Source of the DNA: Bacteroidales bacterium
Lineage (GTDB): Bacteria > Bacteroidota > Bacteroidia > Bacteroidales > ML635J-15
DNA length: 50,870 bases
Assembly: GCA_016937855.1 (NCBI GenBank)
Contig: JAFGVU010000086.1
Span: 1 to 50,870, forward strand
Direction of reading: 5' to 3'
Positions 26,331 to 35,069 of the stretch are shown piece by piece. The notes under the pieces were generated by a model. It did no database searches, was not told the DNA's origin, and saw only the letters and a program-made list of their open reading frames with translations. Position numbers and translations under genes: made by a program. Every line of letters begins with the position of its first letter. Within the stretch, counting starts at the first letter, position 1.

Positions 26331-26375
26331 TTTACAATAAAATAGCATATAAAAAACATAAGAACATTAGGTTTG
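26331..26375 (+). promoter_or_regulatory. Promoter of the secreted YCF48-like gene with candidate Pho-like repeats
   Basis: TAGGTTTG (26368-26375) fits TAnnTTTG exactly and lies 27 bp before ATG 26403. At 15, 26 and 37 bp upstream of it are AAAACA, ATAGCA and TTTACA (26353, 26342, 26331), matching TTAACA at 13 of 18 positions with 11-bp spacing. The -7 element is credible; the operator is tentative. The 215-bp divergent gap otherwise holds no gene. Confidence 0.4.
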
Positions 26376-26402
26376 CACTTAAATAAACAAAGGCTATTAC
26401 TC

Positions 26403-27629
26403 ATGAGAATAATAATCATAATGATACTATTATGTGCAAATTCCTTAACCATATTTGCACAAGATTGGCAATTATATCTTGCTCCAAAAATACGTCAGCT
26501 CCACGACATCTCATTCCAAACTCGCGAAAAAGTAGTTGTGGTTGGAGGACACCCATTTAACGACTCTATTACATATATGGGATACTCTAACACCTCTGGT
26601 AAAAACTGGTCATTAGTTTTAGATTTATATCCAGGAAAAATACAGAAGGCAGTTTTATTCACTTCTGAAATATCCGGAATTTCAGCAGGTGTAAATGAGT
26701 CGCTTTACAAAACCAGCGATGGAGGACAAACTTGGGTAGCTGATGTTTACGCAATTGAACTAAATAATAGAAATACAAACACGCTTTTTAAAGGAAATGG
26801 CTCTACAGTATTTGCTGCGGGAGGACTTGATAATGAAAATGGTTTTATCCTAAAATCTAATGATAACGGGAATATGTGGGAAACACTTTATGAGTGGACA
26901 AACAATGAGGTTTACGCAGGATATTATTTCACTTCAGATCACATTGCTGTTTGCGGACCTAACAATTTTATTCAAACTTCTACAGACAATGGTTTAACTT
27001 GGAGCACACCACAAATAGAATCAGTGGAGTATACTCCGGTTTTAAACGAGATTGTTTTTGTCGACGCTAATGTTGGTTATTGCGCTGGAGGAAAAACTGG
27101 TGTGGATTCGTTAGCTTTAATTCTTAGAACAACTGATGGTGGATTAAACTGGAATATTGTTTATAATGAAATAAATCCATGCCTCAATGCAATAGAAAAA
27201 GTTACAGAAAATATTTTATACGCTGCAGGAGATTATGGACTAATCTTAAAATCTGAAGATGCAGGATTGACTTGGATTAAGCAAGACATTGATGCAAGTG
27301 CAGGTCAAGATATTTTTGCAATCGATTTTTTTAATGAACATGTTGGGGGGTTCGCTGGAAGATGGGGAAATGTGCTTATTTACAACGATGGATATTATGA
27401 CAATATTGAGCACAACAATATAAAAGAAACAAATTATTACCCAAATCCGGCAACAGATTTTGTTTATTTCGAAGAGGAATTGTCAAATCCTACAATTATT
27501 GACACTAACGGAAGTACAATAATCAAAATTTCAGGTAAAGTTAATTACATCTCAGTTAGTGAACTAATTAAAGGTAATTACTTTATAATTTCCGACAATT
27601 TGAAAACCGTTAAAATTACCGTACAATGA
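26403..27629 (+). CDS. Secreted YCF48/BNR-repeat beta-propeller protein, T9SS cargo
   Basis: Exported protein with repeated sialidase/YCF48-like blades: LYKTSDGGQTWVADV, ILKSNDNGNMWETL, QTSTDNGLTWSTP, ILRTTDGGLNWNIV and ILKSEDAGLTWIK. Together these give about six blades across residues 30-320. A signal peptide (to IFAQ) starts at ATG 26403; the frame's earlier TTG lies inside the promoter -7 element and is rejected. The C-terminus is a type A T9SS domain (YYPNPATDFVYF). Such propellers act as binding scaffolds, and no enzymatic motif is visible. Its stop overlaps the next gene's start (ATGA), so the two are translationally coupled. Confidence 0.7.
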   Translation: MRIIIIMILLCANSLTIFAQDWQLYLAPKIRQLHDISFQTREKVVVVGGHPFNDSITYMGYSNTSGKNWSLVLDLYPGKIQKAVLFTSEISGISAGVNESLYKTSDGGQTWVADVYAIELNNRNTNTLFKGNGSTVFAAGGLDNENGFILKSNDNGNMWETLYEWTNNEVYAGYYFTSDHIAVCGPNNFIQTSTDNGLTWSTPQIESVEYTPVLNEIVFVDANVGYCAGGKTGVDSLALILRTTDGGLNWNIVYNEINPCLNAIEKVTENILYAAGDYGLILKSEDAGLTWIKQDIDASAGQDIFAIDFFNEHVGGFAGRWGNVLIYNDGYYDNIEHNNIKETNYYPNPATDFVYFEEELSNPTIIDTNGSTIIKISGKVNYISVSELIKGNYFIISDNLKTVKITVQ

Positions 27630-30600
27630 AAAAACTATTAATAATAACGACAATATTTCTAATTAGCTTAATAAGTCAATTAAACCTATTTTCTCAAAAT
27701 ATTTCTATAAATGTTGACATTGATAATCTCTACTCTGGAGAATGTGGAGATCAATGGGGAACTCCAGATTATAGATATTATAATAAACTTTACGTCAATG
27801 GTTCTGATGCAGCAAATTGGAATCCTTCTTGGGACGATCATTCTAATTGTAATTGGATTGGAGAAAACAATCTTTCATTTTATGACAATTCTAACATTTC
27901 ACCCTACACATACATAAATCTAAACTATAGAGCTTTTGAAGAAGACGATCCATGGACTGATGATGGTGTTTGTTCAGGTTACGAAAGTGCAAATGGGAAT
28001 ATAACAGTTAGAGATTATTCTGCAGGTAGCTGGCATTATTTTACTGATTATCGCAATTGTTGTGGCGGAGATCATTGCATTGAGTGGGGTGTACAATACA
28101 GCTTTTATTGGAATTACGTTACCGTAAATACACCTTCAGCCCCAACTGTAAGCAACGACAATTCGTGCAACCCAACATTAAATGCAGTAAGCTCCACTCA
28201 GAGCTATGTTACATGGTATTGGCAAACATCACCAACTGGCACGAGCACTGCAAATGTTTCAACCAATCCGCCGGCAGTTCCAGTTGGTACAACAACCTTT
28301 TATCTTCGTGCTCGAGGAGATTTAAACGGGGTTTGGAGTGCTGCATCATCAGTAACTGTTACTCGAAAATCAGAGTCAATTACTGCAACAAGCATTTCGG
28401 GTTCGTCAACAATTTGCACAGGCGATGCAACTACACTTACTGTTGTTGGAGGATTCTTAGGAACAGGAGCTAACTGGCGTTGGTATGCAAATAGTTGCGG
28501 AGGAACTCTCGTAGGAACAGGACTATCAATTAGCGTTAATCCTGCTGCAACAACAACTTATTATGTAAGAGCTGAAGGCGATTGTAATACGACCTCTTGT
28601 GTTAGTTTAACAGTTACAGTAGGTAGTAATCCGCAATCAATCACAACCACCACAGTTTCCGGTTTATCGGTTAGTACAAATCCTAGCCCTTATGGTGCAT
28701 CTCTTGGCGAATCGGGAGGATTAACACTTACCTACACAAATGCTTCGTGGCCGGCATGTTCAAATTTTGGTGTAACAACAACTCTTGCCGCAGCAAATTT
28801 AAACAATTTGGCTGCACCAAATGGAGCATGTTCTTTTAATAACCTCACTTACGATGCATTTAACGCCGAGACAAACCTTGCAAACGGAAAAGTTTGTTTT
28901 ACAGGTACACAATCATATTACTGTATCAACACAAGTGGCACATGGTCAACAAAATCGGTAAGCGTAAGATTAAGAATGATTGTAACAAAAATCGATGGAA
29001 CTACTCCAAAGCCACTTTCTCATGTTAATTCTTACATAACTTCTCAAGCAAACGAAAATTTTATTGTTAAAGTTTACATAGAAGCAAATGTCTCAACACT
29101 AGATAATTGCAGATGGGCAGGCACAAATTATTACACTTCAGGGGGCTGGCATGGCGTTGTTGACGTTTTCGATGCCTTACATACCGATCCAAACCGAAGT
29201 GTTTGTACCGGATTTGACTATAACTGGTATAATATAACTAGTAATACTACAAGTGCATTAGCGTCAACAAACTTAATTTGTCCTGGTAGTGATGTGGGAT
29301 TAGTTGGTAACAGCACAATGGGTAATTGTTATACTCAAGTTTGGACTGGGCCTAATGGGTTTAGCACAACAACAGACAATCCTACTGTAACAAACTTCCA
29401 ATCTGCAAATCTTGGAACTTATCAACTTTTAATTACCGATAACAGATCGTGTTTTGGAATGAGTACTTTAGCAATTAGCGATTTATATTCTGATGGCGAC
29501 TGGGTTGGTAATGCAATGGATGGGAATTGGCATACATCTTCAAATTGGTGCGGTGGTATTCCTACGGTATCAGATGATGCAAATATCTTAACCGAGGCGC
29601 TAAGCATGCCTGTTGTTCTTGATCAAAATGCCGATGTTTGTGGAATTACTATTGAGCCCGGTTCTAGTCTTACCATTGCAAATGACAGAAACCTAAATAT
29701 TTATTGTAGTTTTTACAATTATGGTGATTTCTTTGCCGGATCGGGTAGCGAATCGGTTACAATTAAAGGGAATAATTGCAATGTTTTAAGTGGTGGGGAT
29801 AATTTTAACAATTTTGTTATTGATGGTGCTGCTGCCTCGGCAATAATGAATGACAACTTCAACATTAAAAAGAATTTCCTTATAAATGATGGACAAATCA
29901 ACACTAGCACTTACACAATTACGTTTAATGGCTCCGACCAACAGGATATTAAAACAAATTCTCAAACACTCAACAGTGTGATTTTTAATAACACTAGCGC
30001 CGACAATCTGGGAATTATTCTTACTGACAACTTAACAGCAAGTTCAAATGCTACTTTTACAAGCGGAATAGTAAAGGCCGGCACTAATAAACTAATATTA
30101 TTAAATGGAGCTACATTTAATGTCGGCAATCTAAACAGTTTCCTCGATGGCGAAATTCAGGTAAGCGAATCAGGTTCTTTCACTCTTCCTTTGGGTGATT
30201 ATATTAATCGTGATCTAGGAAATGGAAATACCAATTACAAGATTTGGGCACCAATAAATATTATTAGTTCAAATCTCACAACAGTTAATGCATCTTACCA
30301 TTTCTCAAACGATGTCATGCCCGATTGGTGGTCACATGGAGGAAATATGGATGCAACATTACATCATGTCAGCGACCGCGAATACTGGTTGGTTAGTGCT
30401 GATCAAAATCTCGACAAGGTTACACTTTACTGGAACGACAATGCTCATGCAGATGGAGATATTTGCACTCACGGTTTAGATTATGGCTTTGCAGCTGAAT
30501 ATGCTCCAACAGATTTAAGTGTTGCATATTGGTCGGGTACAGCTTGGAGAGATGCAGGAGGCACAGCTATCGGAGATCACGACAACGGCTCAATAACCTC

Positions 30601-31228
30601 ATCATTAAGTGTCCCTCTAGGCGCAAAATCACAAACATTTATAACTCTTGCCTCCAAAGAAAACATCAACCCTTTGCCGGTAGAACTTACAAGTTTTTCA
30701 TGCAATTGCAATAATGACAATGTAGAAATAGTTTGGCAAACTGCCTCCGAAATAAACAACCACTTCTTCGTGATTCAAAAATCTGATGATTTAATAAATT
30801 TCGAAGATATTAAACAAATTTCCGGAAATGGAAACAGCAACAGCATTATTAATTATCAATATACAGATAACAATACACACTCCGGCACAACCTACTACAG
30901 ATTGAAACAAGTAGATTTCGATGGTACAACTAGTTATAGTGATATTGTTTCTACTAATTGTTTTAATGAAGCGCATGAACCAAAGATTATTGTTTATCCA
31001 AATCCTTTTAATAATGATTTAAATATTACAACTGAAGGAATATCTGAGATAACAAAAATTGAAATTATCGATGGGCTTGGAAAAATGGTATATGCCAAAG
31101 AAATAGTCATTTCTGACAATACCGACTTTATTCAATTATCAAACATAAATAAAATAGCTCCGGGAACATACTGCCTAAAAATTATTACAGAAACAAATGT
31201 GTTTACTAAAATAATTGTTAAGCAATGA
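27626..31228 (+). CDS. Giant secreted Ig-like repeat protein, T9SS cargo
   Basis: A 1,200-aa surface protein with no recognised catalytic domain. Order: signal peptide (to LFSQ, ~24); an unusual Trp/Cys-rich N-domain (~25-170, with NCNWIGENN and NCCGGDHCIEW); Ig-like modules typical of Bacteroidota surface proteins (~175-340; ICTGDATTLTV, TTYYVRAEGDC); a second Cys-bearing region; a DGDWVG...NW region (~630-720); and a C-terminal NPLPVELTSF...YRLKQVDFDG module. A type A T9SS domain (IVYPNPFNNDL) ends it. It is coupled to the preceding YCF48-like gene. A role as an adhesin or surface-layer component is likely, but no ligand can be inferred. Confidence 0.7.
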   Translation: MKKLLIITTIFLISLISQLNLFSQNISINVDIDNLYSGECGDQWGTPDYRYYNKLYVNGSDAANWNPSWDDHSNCNWIGENNLSFYDNSNISPYTYINLNYRAFEEDDPWTDDGVCSGYESANGNITVRDYSAGSWHYFTDYRNCCGGDHCIEWGVQYSFYWNYVTVNTPSAPTVSNDNSCNPTLNAVSSTQSYVTWYWQTSPTGTSTANVSTNPPAVPVGTTTFYLRARGDLNGVWSAASSVTVTRKSESITATSISGSSTICTGDATTLTVVGGFLGTGANWRWYANSCGGTLVGTGLSISVNPAATTTYYVRAEGDCNTTSCVSLTVTVGSNPQSITTTTVSGLSVSTNPSPYGASLGESGGLTLTYTNASWPACSNFGVTTTLAAANLNNLAAPNGACSFNNLTYDAFNAETNLANGKVCFTGTQSYYCINTSGTWSTKSVSVRLRMIVTKIDGTTPKPLSHVNSYITSQANENFIVKVYIEANVSTLDNCRWAGTNYYTSGGWHGVVDVFDALHTDPNRSVCTGFDYNWYNITSNTTSALASTNLICPGSDVGLVGNSTMGNCYTQVWTGPNGFSTTTDNPTVTNFQSANLGTYQLLITDNRSCFGMSTLAISDLYSDGDWVGNAMDGNWHTSSNWCGGIPTVSDDANILTEALSMPVVLDQNADVCGITIEPGSSLTIANDRNLNIYCSFYNYGDFFAGSGSESVTIKGNNCNVLSGGDNFNNFVIDGAAASAIMNDNFNIKKNFLINDGQINTSTYTITFNGSDQQDIKTNSQTLNSVIFNNTSADNLGIILTDNLTASSNATFTSGIVKAGTNKLILLNGATFNVGNLNSFLDGEIQVSESGSFTLPLGDYINRDLGNGNTNYKIWAPINIISSNLTTVNASYHFSNDVMPDWWSHGGNMDATLHHVSDREYWLVSADQNLDKVTLYWNDNAHADGDICTHGLDYGFAAEYAPTDLSVAYWSGTAWRDAGGTAIGDHDNGSITSSLSVPLGAKSQTFITLASKENINPLPVELTSFSCNCNNDNVEIVWQTASEINNHFFVIQKSDDLINFEDIKQISGNGNSNSIINYQYTDNNTHSGTTYYRLKQVDFDGTTSYSDIVSTNCFNEAHEPKIIVYPNPFNNDLNITTEGISEITKIEIIDGLGKMVYAKEIVISDNTDFIQLSNINKIAPGTYCLKIITETNVFTKIIVKQ

Positions 31229-31243
31229 TAATCGAAAAATGAT

Positions 31244-31251
31244 TAAATTTG
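31244..31251 (+). promoter_or_regulatory. Candidate -7 element of the PHP/glycosyltransferase-like gene
   Basis: TAAATTTG matches TAnnTTTG and lies 27 bp before ATG 31279. Its position argues against the TTG at 31249 as start. Half-sites at the Pho geometry (TAAAAT, TTAAGC, TAATCG) are poor (10 of 18), so I do not claim an operator here. Confidence 0.4.
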
Positions 31252-31278
31252 CAAAACAAACAAATTAGTATTGTTTTA

Positions 31279-33441
31279 ATGAAAAGTATTTCCAGTAGCA
31301 CAAGCCTTTATTCTTCTCTAAAAGATGAGGTTTACAATGAACTCCAAGATTTTATCGAGGAATCTCACACTATAGAGAAATCAACAAATCGCATAAAAAT
31401 CGACTTACATTGCCATGATTATAATAGCAATGTGCCGGATGAATTAATAGGAAGAATACTTAATGTGCCGGAGACTTGGACAAAATCAAAAACATTGTTT
31501 AAAAATCTGGACAAAAATAATGTAAATGCCTATACAATAACAAATCATAACAATACTCGATCTTGTTACGAAATGATTGATAAAGGCTATGATGTATTGA
31601 TTGGCGCAGAGTTCAGTTGCATGGTGCCTGATTACAAAACCGGCATACATGTTTTAACTTATGGATTTGACAAAAAACAAGAAGAAGAACTTCAAAGACT
31701 TCGAAACAATATTTATGATTTTCAGAGATTCACATGCCAAGAAAACATTCCAACAATTTGGGCACATCCGTTATATCACTATAAATCGAGTAAAGCCCTT
31801 CCTCCTATTGAATTCTTCGAAAAGTTAGCATTGATTTTTGAAAGATTTGAAGTAATTAATGGTCAAAGAGACAGTCGCCAAAACATGCTTGTTAAAGCTT
31901 GGTTGGATACATTAACAATCGAAAAATTAGATTTGTTTGCCAATAAGCACAAAATAAACTTTAATGATTATTGCAGATTAGGCTACAAAAAAGTAATGAC
32001 AGGTGGATCAGACTCACACATGGGGCTCTTTGCAGGTCAAAGTGGTGTATATTTACCTGTGGATAATCTAAAAACCGAACTTACGACCAAAAAGTCATCA
32101 GAAATTGCTCTTGAAGCAATTCGTACAGGAAACATTATCCCTTTTGGGACACATAATGATTCAACAAAACTAATTGTTGCACTATTAGATTATGTTTGTC
32201 AAATTGCTATAAACCGAAATGATCCGGGCTTAATGAGAATTGTACTACATAAAGGTTCCTATAGAGATAAATTAGTTGCTGTTTTAGCATCAAATGCTTT
32301 TGCCGAATTGCAACATCATAAAACAACAATGAGAATTATTGAGCTTATTCATAATAGCATAATGGGTAAAAAACCAAAGCTTTTTGATAGTTGGCTAATT
32401 CCTAACGATTATAAATATGTTTTTAACAAAGCCGTAAAGCTTTCGGAACTTGCCTCTCAAAACTACTCCGAATCACAAGAATACAGCAATGTTATCTATG
32501 ACATGTACTATCATCTAAACACTTTGCTTTTTAAACGATTAGATAACAAACTTGCAAAAATAAATTTTGACTCACAAGAAAACGACATAAATAAAATACT
32601 CAATAAAATAGAATTACCTTCAGACATTAGAGAATATTTACCAAAAAAAGATAAAGAAAACAAATCAAAATCGGAGTTTAACATTACTGATTTCTTGGAT
32701 GGATTGTCTTTCCCATTTCTATCTGCCGGTTTGCTGTTAGCAGCTAATTTTACCGGTGTAAAAGCAATGTATAACAACCGTAAACTATTAGATTTCTTTT
32801 CTAATTCGATTAATAAATTTAAACAAAATAAGAAAATACTTTGGCTAATTGATGAGCCATCCGAAAAGACTGATTTTGATAAAATGATTAATTATATTGC
32901 ATTTTATTCCAGGAATACTAATCTCCCTATTGAGTTTATAACTTGCAGTAACAAAACTCAAGAACAGAATAATCTTTTAGTAATAAGTCCGGTTATTAGC
33001 ATTAATAATCCAATCAAACAAATGAGCAAAATACTATTACCGGTTTTTCTCGAAGCTCAAAGAATTTTTGAACAACGAGAATACTCCCAAATAATTTGCT
33101 CATCCAATGGAATTTTGGGAGTTTTAGCCTTATACCTCAAATCAGCATTTTCTGTTCCGGCAGCTTTTGTAATTAATGATGAATACTCTCTCGATTTTGC
33201 AAAAAAACTACAATTAGATGCTGCAAATGAAAAGAGACTAATAAGATTATTAAGATTCTATTATAGCTCATTCGACAAAATTATTACTACAAACCAAGAA
33301 TCAACCAAATGGATTAATAGCAAGAAAATGGCAATCCCTTCAAAAAAAATTATAGAATTAGATATTACAAATCAACAAATTAAAACTAATCAAACAAAAA
33401 CAAACAATCAAATTTCAACTTTAATTGCTTGTTTAGACTAA
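31279..33441 (+). CDS. PHP phosphoesterase fused to a partial GT4-like glycosyltransferase domain
   Basis: Cytosolic 720-aa fusion without a signal peptide. Residues ~38-290 are a PHP domain with the metal ligands visible: DLHCHD (HCH 44-46), ITNHNN (H90), GAEF (E111), WAHP (H163) and GGSDSHMG (242-249). A helical linker (~300-470) and a short hydrophobic stretch (~477-495) follow. From ~518 a Rossmann-like half resembles the N-lobe of GT4 glycosyltransferases (KILWLIDEPSE, IICSSNGILGVLALYL, FDKIITTNQESTKWI). The protein then ends about 40 residues later, so the donor-binding C-lobe is missing. It lies between T9SS genes and the Pho-box porin operon. A membrane-lipid or phosphosugar role under phosphate limitation is conceivable but unproven. 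Confidence 0.6.
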   Translation: MKSISSSTSLYSSLKDEVYNELQDFIEESHTIEKSTNRIKIDLHCHDYNSNVPDELIGRILNVPETWTKSKTLFKNLDKNNVNAYTITNHNNTRSCYEMIDKGYDVLIGAEFSCMVPDYKTGIHVLTYGFDKKQEEELQRLRNNIYDFQRFTCQENIPTIWAHPLYHYKSSKALPPIEFFEKLALIFERFEVINGQRDSRQNMLVKAWLDTLTIEKLDLFANKHKINFNDYCRLGYKKVMTGGSDSHMGLFAGQSGVYLPVDNLKTELTTKKSSEIALEAIRTGNIIPFGTHNDSTKLIVALLDYVCQIAINRNDPGLMRIVLHKGSYRDKLVAVLASNAFAELQHHKTTMRIIELIHNSIMGKKPKLFDSWLIPNDYKYVFNKAVKLSELASQNYSESQEYSNVIYDMYYHLNTLLFKRLDNKLAKINFDSQENDINKILNKIELPSDIREYLPKKDKENKSKSEFNITDFLDGLSFPFLSAGLLLAANFTGVKAMYNNRKLLDFFSNSINKFKQNKKILWLIDEPSEKTDFDKMINYIAFYSRNTNLPIEFITCSNKTQEQNNLLVISPVISINNPIKQMSKILLPVFLEAQRIFEQREYSQIICSSNGILGVLALYLKSAFSVPAAFVINDEYSLDFAKKLQLDAANEKRLIRLLRFYYSSFDKIITTNQESTKWINSKKMAIPSKKIIELDITNQQIKTNQTKTNNQISTLIACLD

Positions 33442-33483
33442 AATTTCAAATCACCATAAATATACACCTAATTTATTAATCAC

Positions 33484-33528
33484 TTAACACCTGCTTAACA
33501 ATTTCTTAACCTATCTAAAATAGTTTTG
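33484..33528 (+). promoter_or_regulatory. Pho-box-like triple direct repeat and -7 element of the porin/phosphatase operon
   Basis: TTAACA (33484-33489), TTAACA (33495-33500) and TTAACC (33506-33511) recur at exactly 11 bp, one helical turn, followed by TAGTTTTG (33521-33528, a match to TAnnTTTG) and ATG 33554. The half-site equals the TTAACA consensus of Bacillus PhoP boxes and the core of cyanobacterial PhoB boxes. The array takes the place of a -33 element, as expected for an activator. The remaining ~40 bp of this gap (33442-33483) shows nothing else. Confidence 0.75.
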
Positions 33529-33553
33529 AATGTTATAATTTAATCCATAAAAT

Positions 33554-35050
33554 ATGAAAAGAATTTCTACTATTTTCCTTCTAGCATCTATGATTTTTAC
33601 TGTTTCTCAGTCAGTTTTAAAAGCTCAAGAAAACGATGAAAAAATAAAAATATCGGGTTATATTCAAACTCAATATCAACAATTTTTTGTGCCCGATACA
33701 ATTGGTGGAACGACAAAGTACTTTTCTAACTTTAGTGGTGGTTCATTTACAAACGATTTAACATATAATCGTTTTCAGGTAAGGAGAGGAAGACTCTCTT
33801 TTACTCATGAAAACAAGCTTACAAACGCTAAATTATCATTCGATTTTACCGAAAAAGGATTTCATGTAAAAGACTTATATCTATCAGCAAAAGATCCTTA
33901 CTTAAAATCTTTTGAGATTACAGCCGGTCTTTTTAATCGCCCATTTGGATACGAAATAGAAAGATCGTCACAATATAGAGAAACTCCTGAAAGATCGAGA
34001 GTTGTGCAAACATTATTTCCCGGTGAAAGAGATCTAGGCTTAAAATTAAAATTCCGTTTACCCGAAGACTCTAACCTAAATTTCTTTGAAATATCCGCAG
34101 CGATTATAAATGGTAATGGATCAGCTATCGAAACAGATAATTATAAAGACATTATTGGTAATTTAAGGCTTTTTACTCCTTCGGACATGGAAAACTTTAA
34201 AGCATCAGCAGGATTCTCATACTACACCGGCAAGTTTCAACACGTTTACGAACCGGTTGACACATTGGCATCAAATGTAAACACAAAATACTACATATAT
34301 TATTTCGGAGAACTTGTTGATACAGCCGGAATTGCATATAAAGGTTTTTATATCGATTCGGCTCAAACATTAGCTTCGGGAACAACAGGAATTGGTGTTG
34401 CAAGAAAATATTACGGCATTGATGGACAACTCGAATTTCAGTCTCCATTTGGCAAAACCGAAATAGCCGCCGAATATATATGGGGCACACAACCTGCAGC
34501 AGTTAACAACAATAACATAGAAAAAGATTATGTAATTTACAATGACTTAAACACATATTCATCCACAGGGCCTTCTGTTGGAATGGCATGGCCTCTTCAT
34601 GATCAGCCTCAACCATATAACCCAACTATGGCAAAACTTACCAGCAAAAACCACTCAACAATGGTTAGAAACTTTAGTGGAGGTTACATTTGTGTTGTTC
34701 AAAACATAATGGACACAAAACATCAGATAGTAATTAAATACGATTGGTACGATCCAAACACTGATATTGCAGGAAAAGACATTGACCTACTTTATTACAA
34801 CGACACACTTGAAGTTGGCAAAACCTTTCTCTCTCCTGCTGATGTAAAATTCTCCACTATCGGAATCGGATGGAACTGGCAACTTAGCGAAAACCTAAAA
34901 CTTTCAGCATACTACGAAAATGTTACCAACGAAATTACATCTATCGAAAATTATATTGGCGATTTGAGATTAGGTAGAAGATCATCTCCAGGCTTTGATA
35001 GAGATATAAAAGACGATGTCTTTACCGTAAGATTACAATACAAATTTTAA
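33554..35050 (+). CDS. Phosphate-selective-type outer-membrane porin (OprO/OprP family)
   Basis: Outer-membrane beta-barrel of the porin O/P family (PF07396 type), 498 aa with a signal peptide ending near KAQ. Family features include the N-terminal ISGYIQTQYQQFF, FQVRRGRLSFTHENKLT, FEITAGLFNRPFGYE and PGERDLGLKLKF. The C-terminus ends in a beta-signal (FTVRLQYKF). In Pseudomonas this family passes phosphate and polyphosphate; Bacteroidota homologues are common in phosphate-starvation loci. It heads an operon of surface phosphoesterases and follows a Pho-box-like array, so it very likely admits the phosphate they release. A role for other anions cannot be excluded by sequence. Confidence 0.8.
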   Translation: MKRISTIFLLASMIFTVSQSVLKAQENDEKIKISGYIQTQYQQFFVPDTIGGTTKYFSNFSGGSFTNDLTYNRFQVRRGRLSFTHENKLTNAKLSFDFTEKGFHVKDLYLSAKDPYLKSFEITAGLFNRPFGYEIERSSQYRETPERSRVVQTLFPGERDLGLKLKFRLPEDSNLNFFEISAAIINGNGSAIETDNYKDIIGNLRLFTPSDMENFKASAGFSYYTGKFQHVYEPVDTLASNVNTKYYIYYFGELVDTAGIAYKGFYIDSAQTLASGTTGIGVARKYYGIDGQLEFQSPFGKTEIAAEYIWGTQPAAVNNNNIEKDYVIYNDLNTYSSTGPSVGMAWPLHDQPQPYNPTMAKLTSKNHSTMVRNFSGGYICVVQNIMDTKHQIVIKYDWYDPNTDIAGKDIDLLYYNDTLEVGKTFLSPADVKFSTIGIGWNWQLSENLKLSAYYENVTNEITSIENYIGDLRLGRRSSPGFDRDIKDDVFTVRLQYKF

Positions 35051-35069
35051 AAAGTAAAAAAATAGAAAT

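Noticed and set aside
26231-26452. 73-codon minus-strand frame in the divergent promoter region
   Set aside because: Covers the YCF48-like gene's promoter and start, has biased Cys/Leu composition and no initiation context; treated as non-coding.
28084-28473. 129-codon frame inside the giant Ig-like protein gene
   Set aside because: An out-of-frame shadow rich in Cys, Ser and Arg, produced by the repetitive Thr/Ser coding of the real gene.
27626-31228. Giant Ig-like protein as a possible phosphatase
   Set aside because: No GDxH/GNHE, PhoD, PHP or alkaline-phosphatase motif could be found; only binding-type modules.
31207-31251. Pho-type half-sites before the PHP/GT-like gene
   Set aside because: Only 10 of 18 matches, close to the 6-9 seen at unrelated promoters here, and partly inside the preceding gene; only the -7 element is kept.
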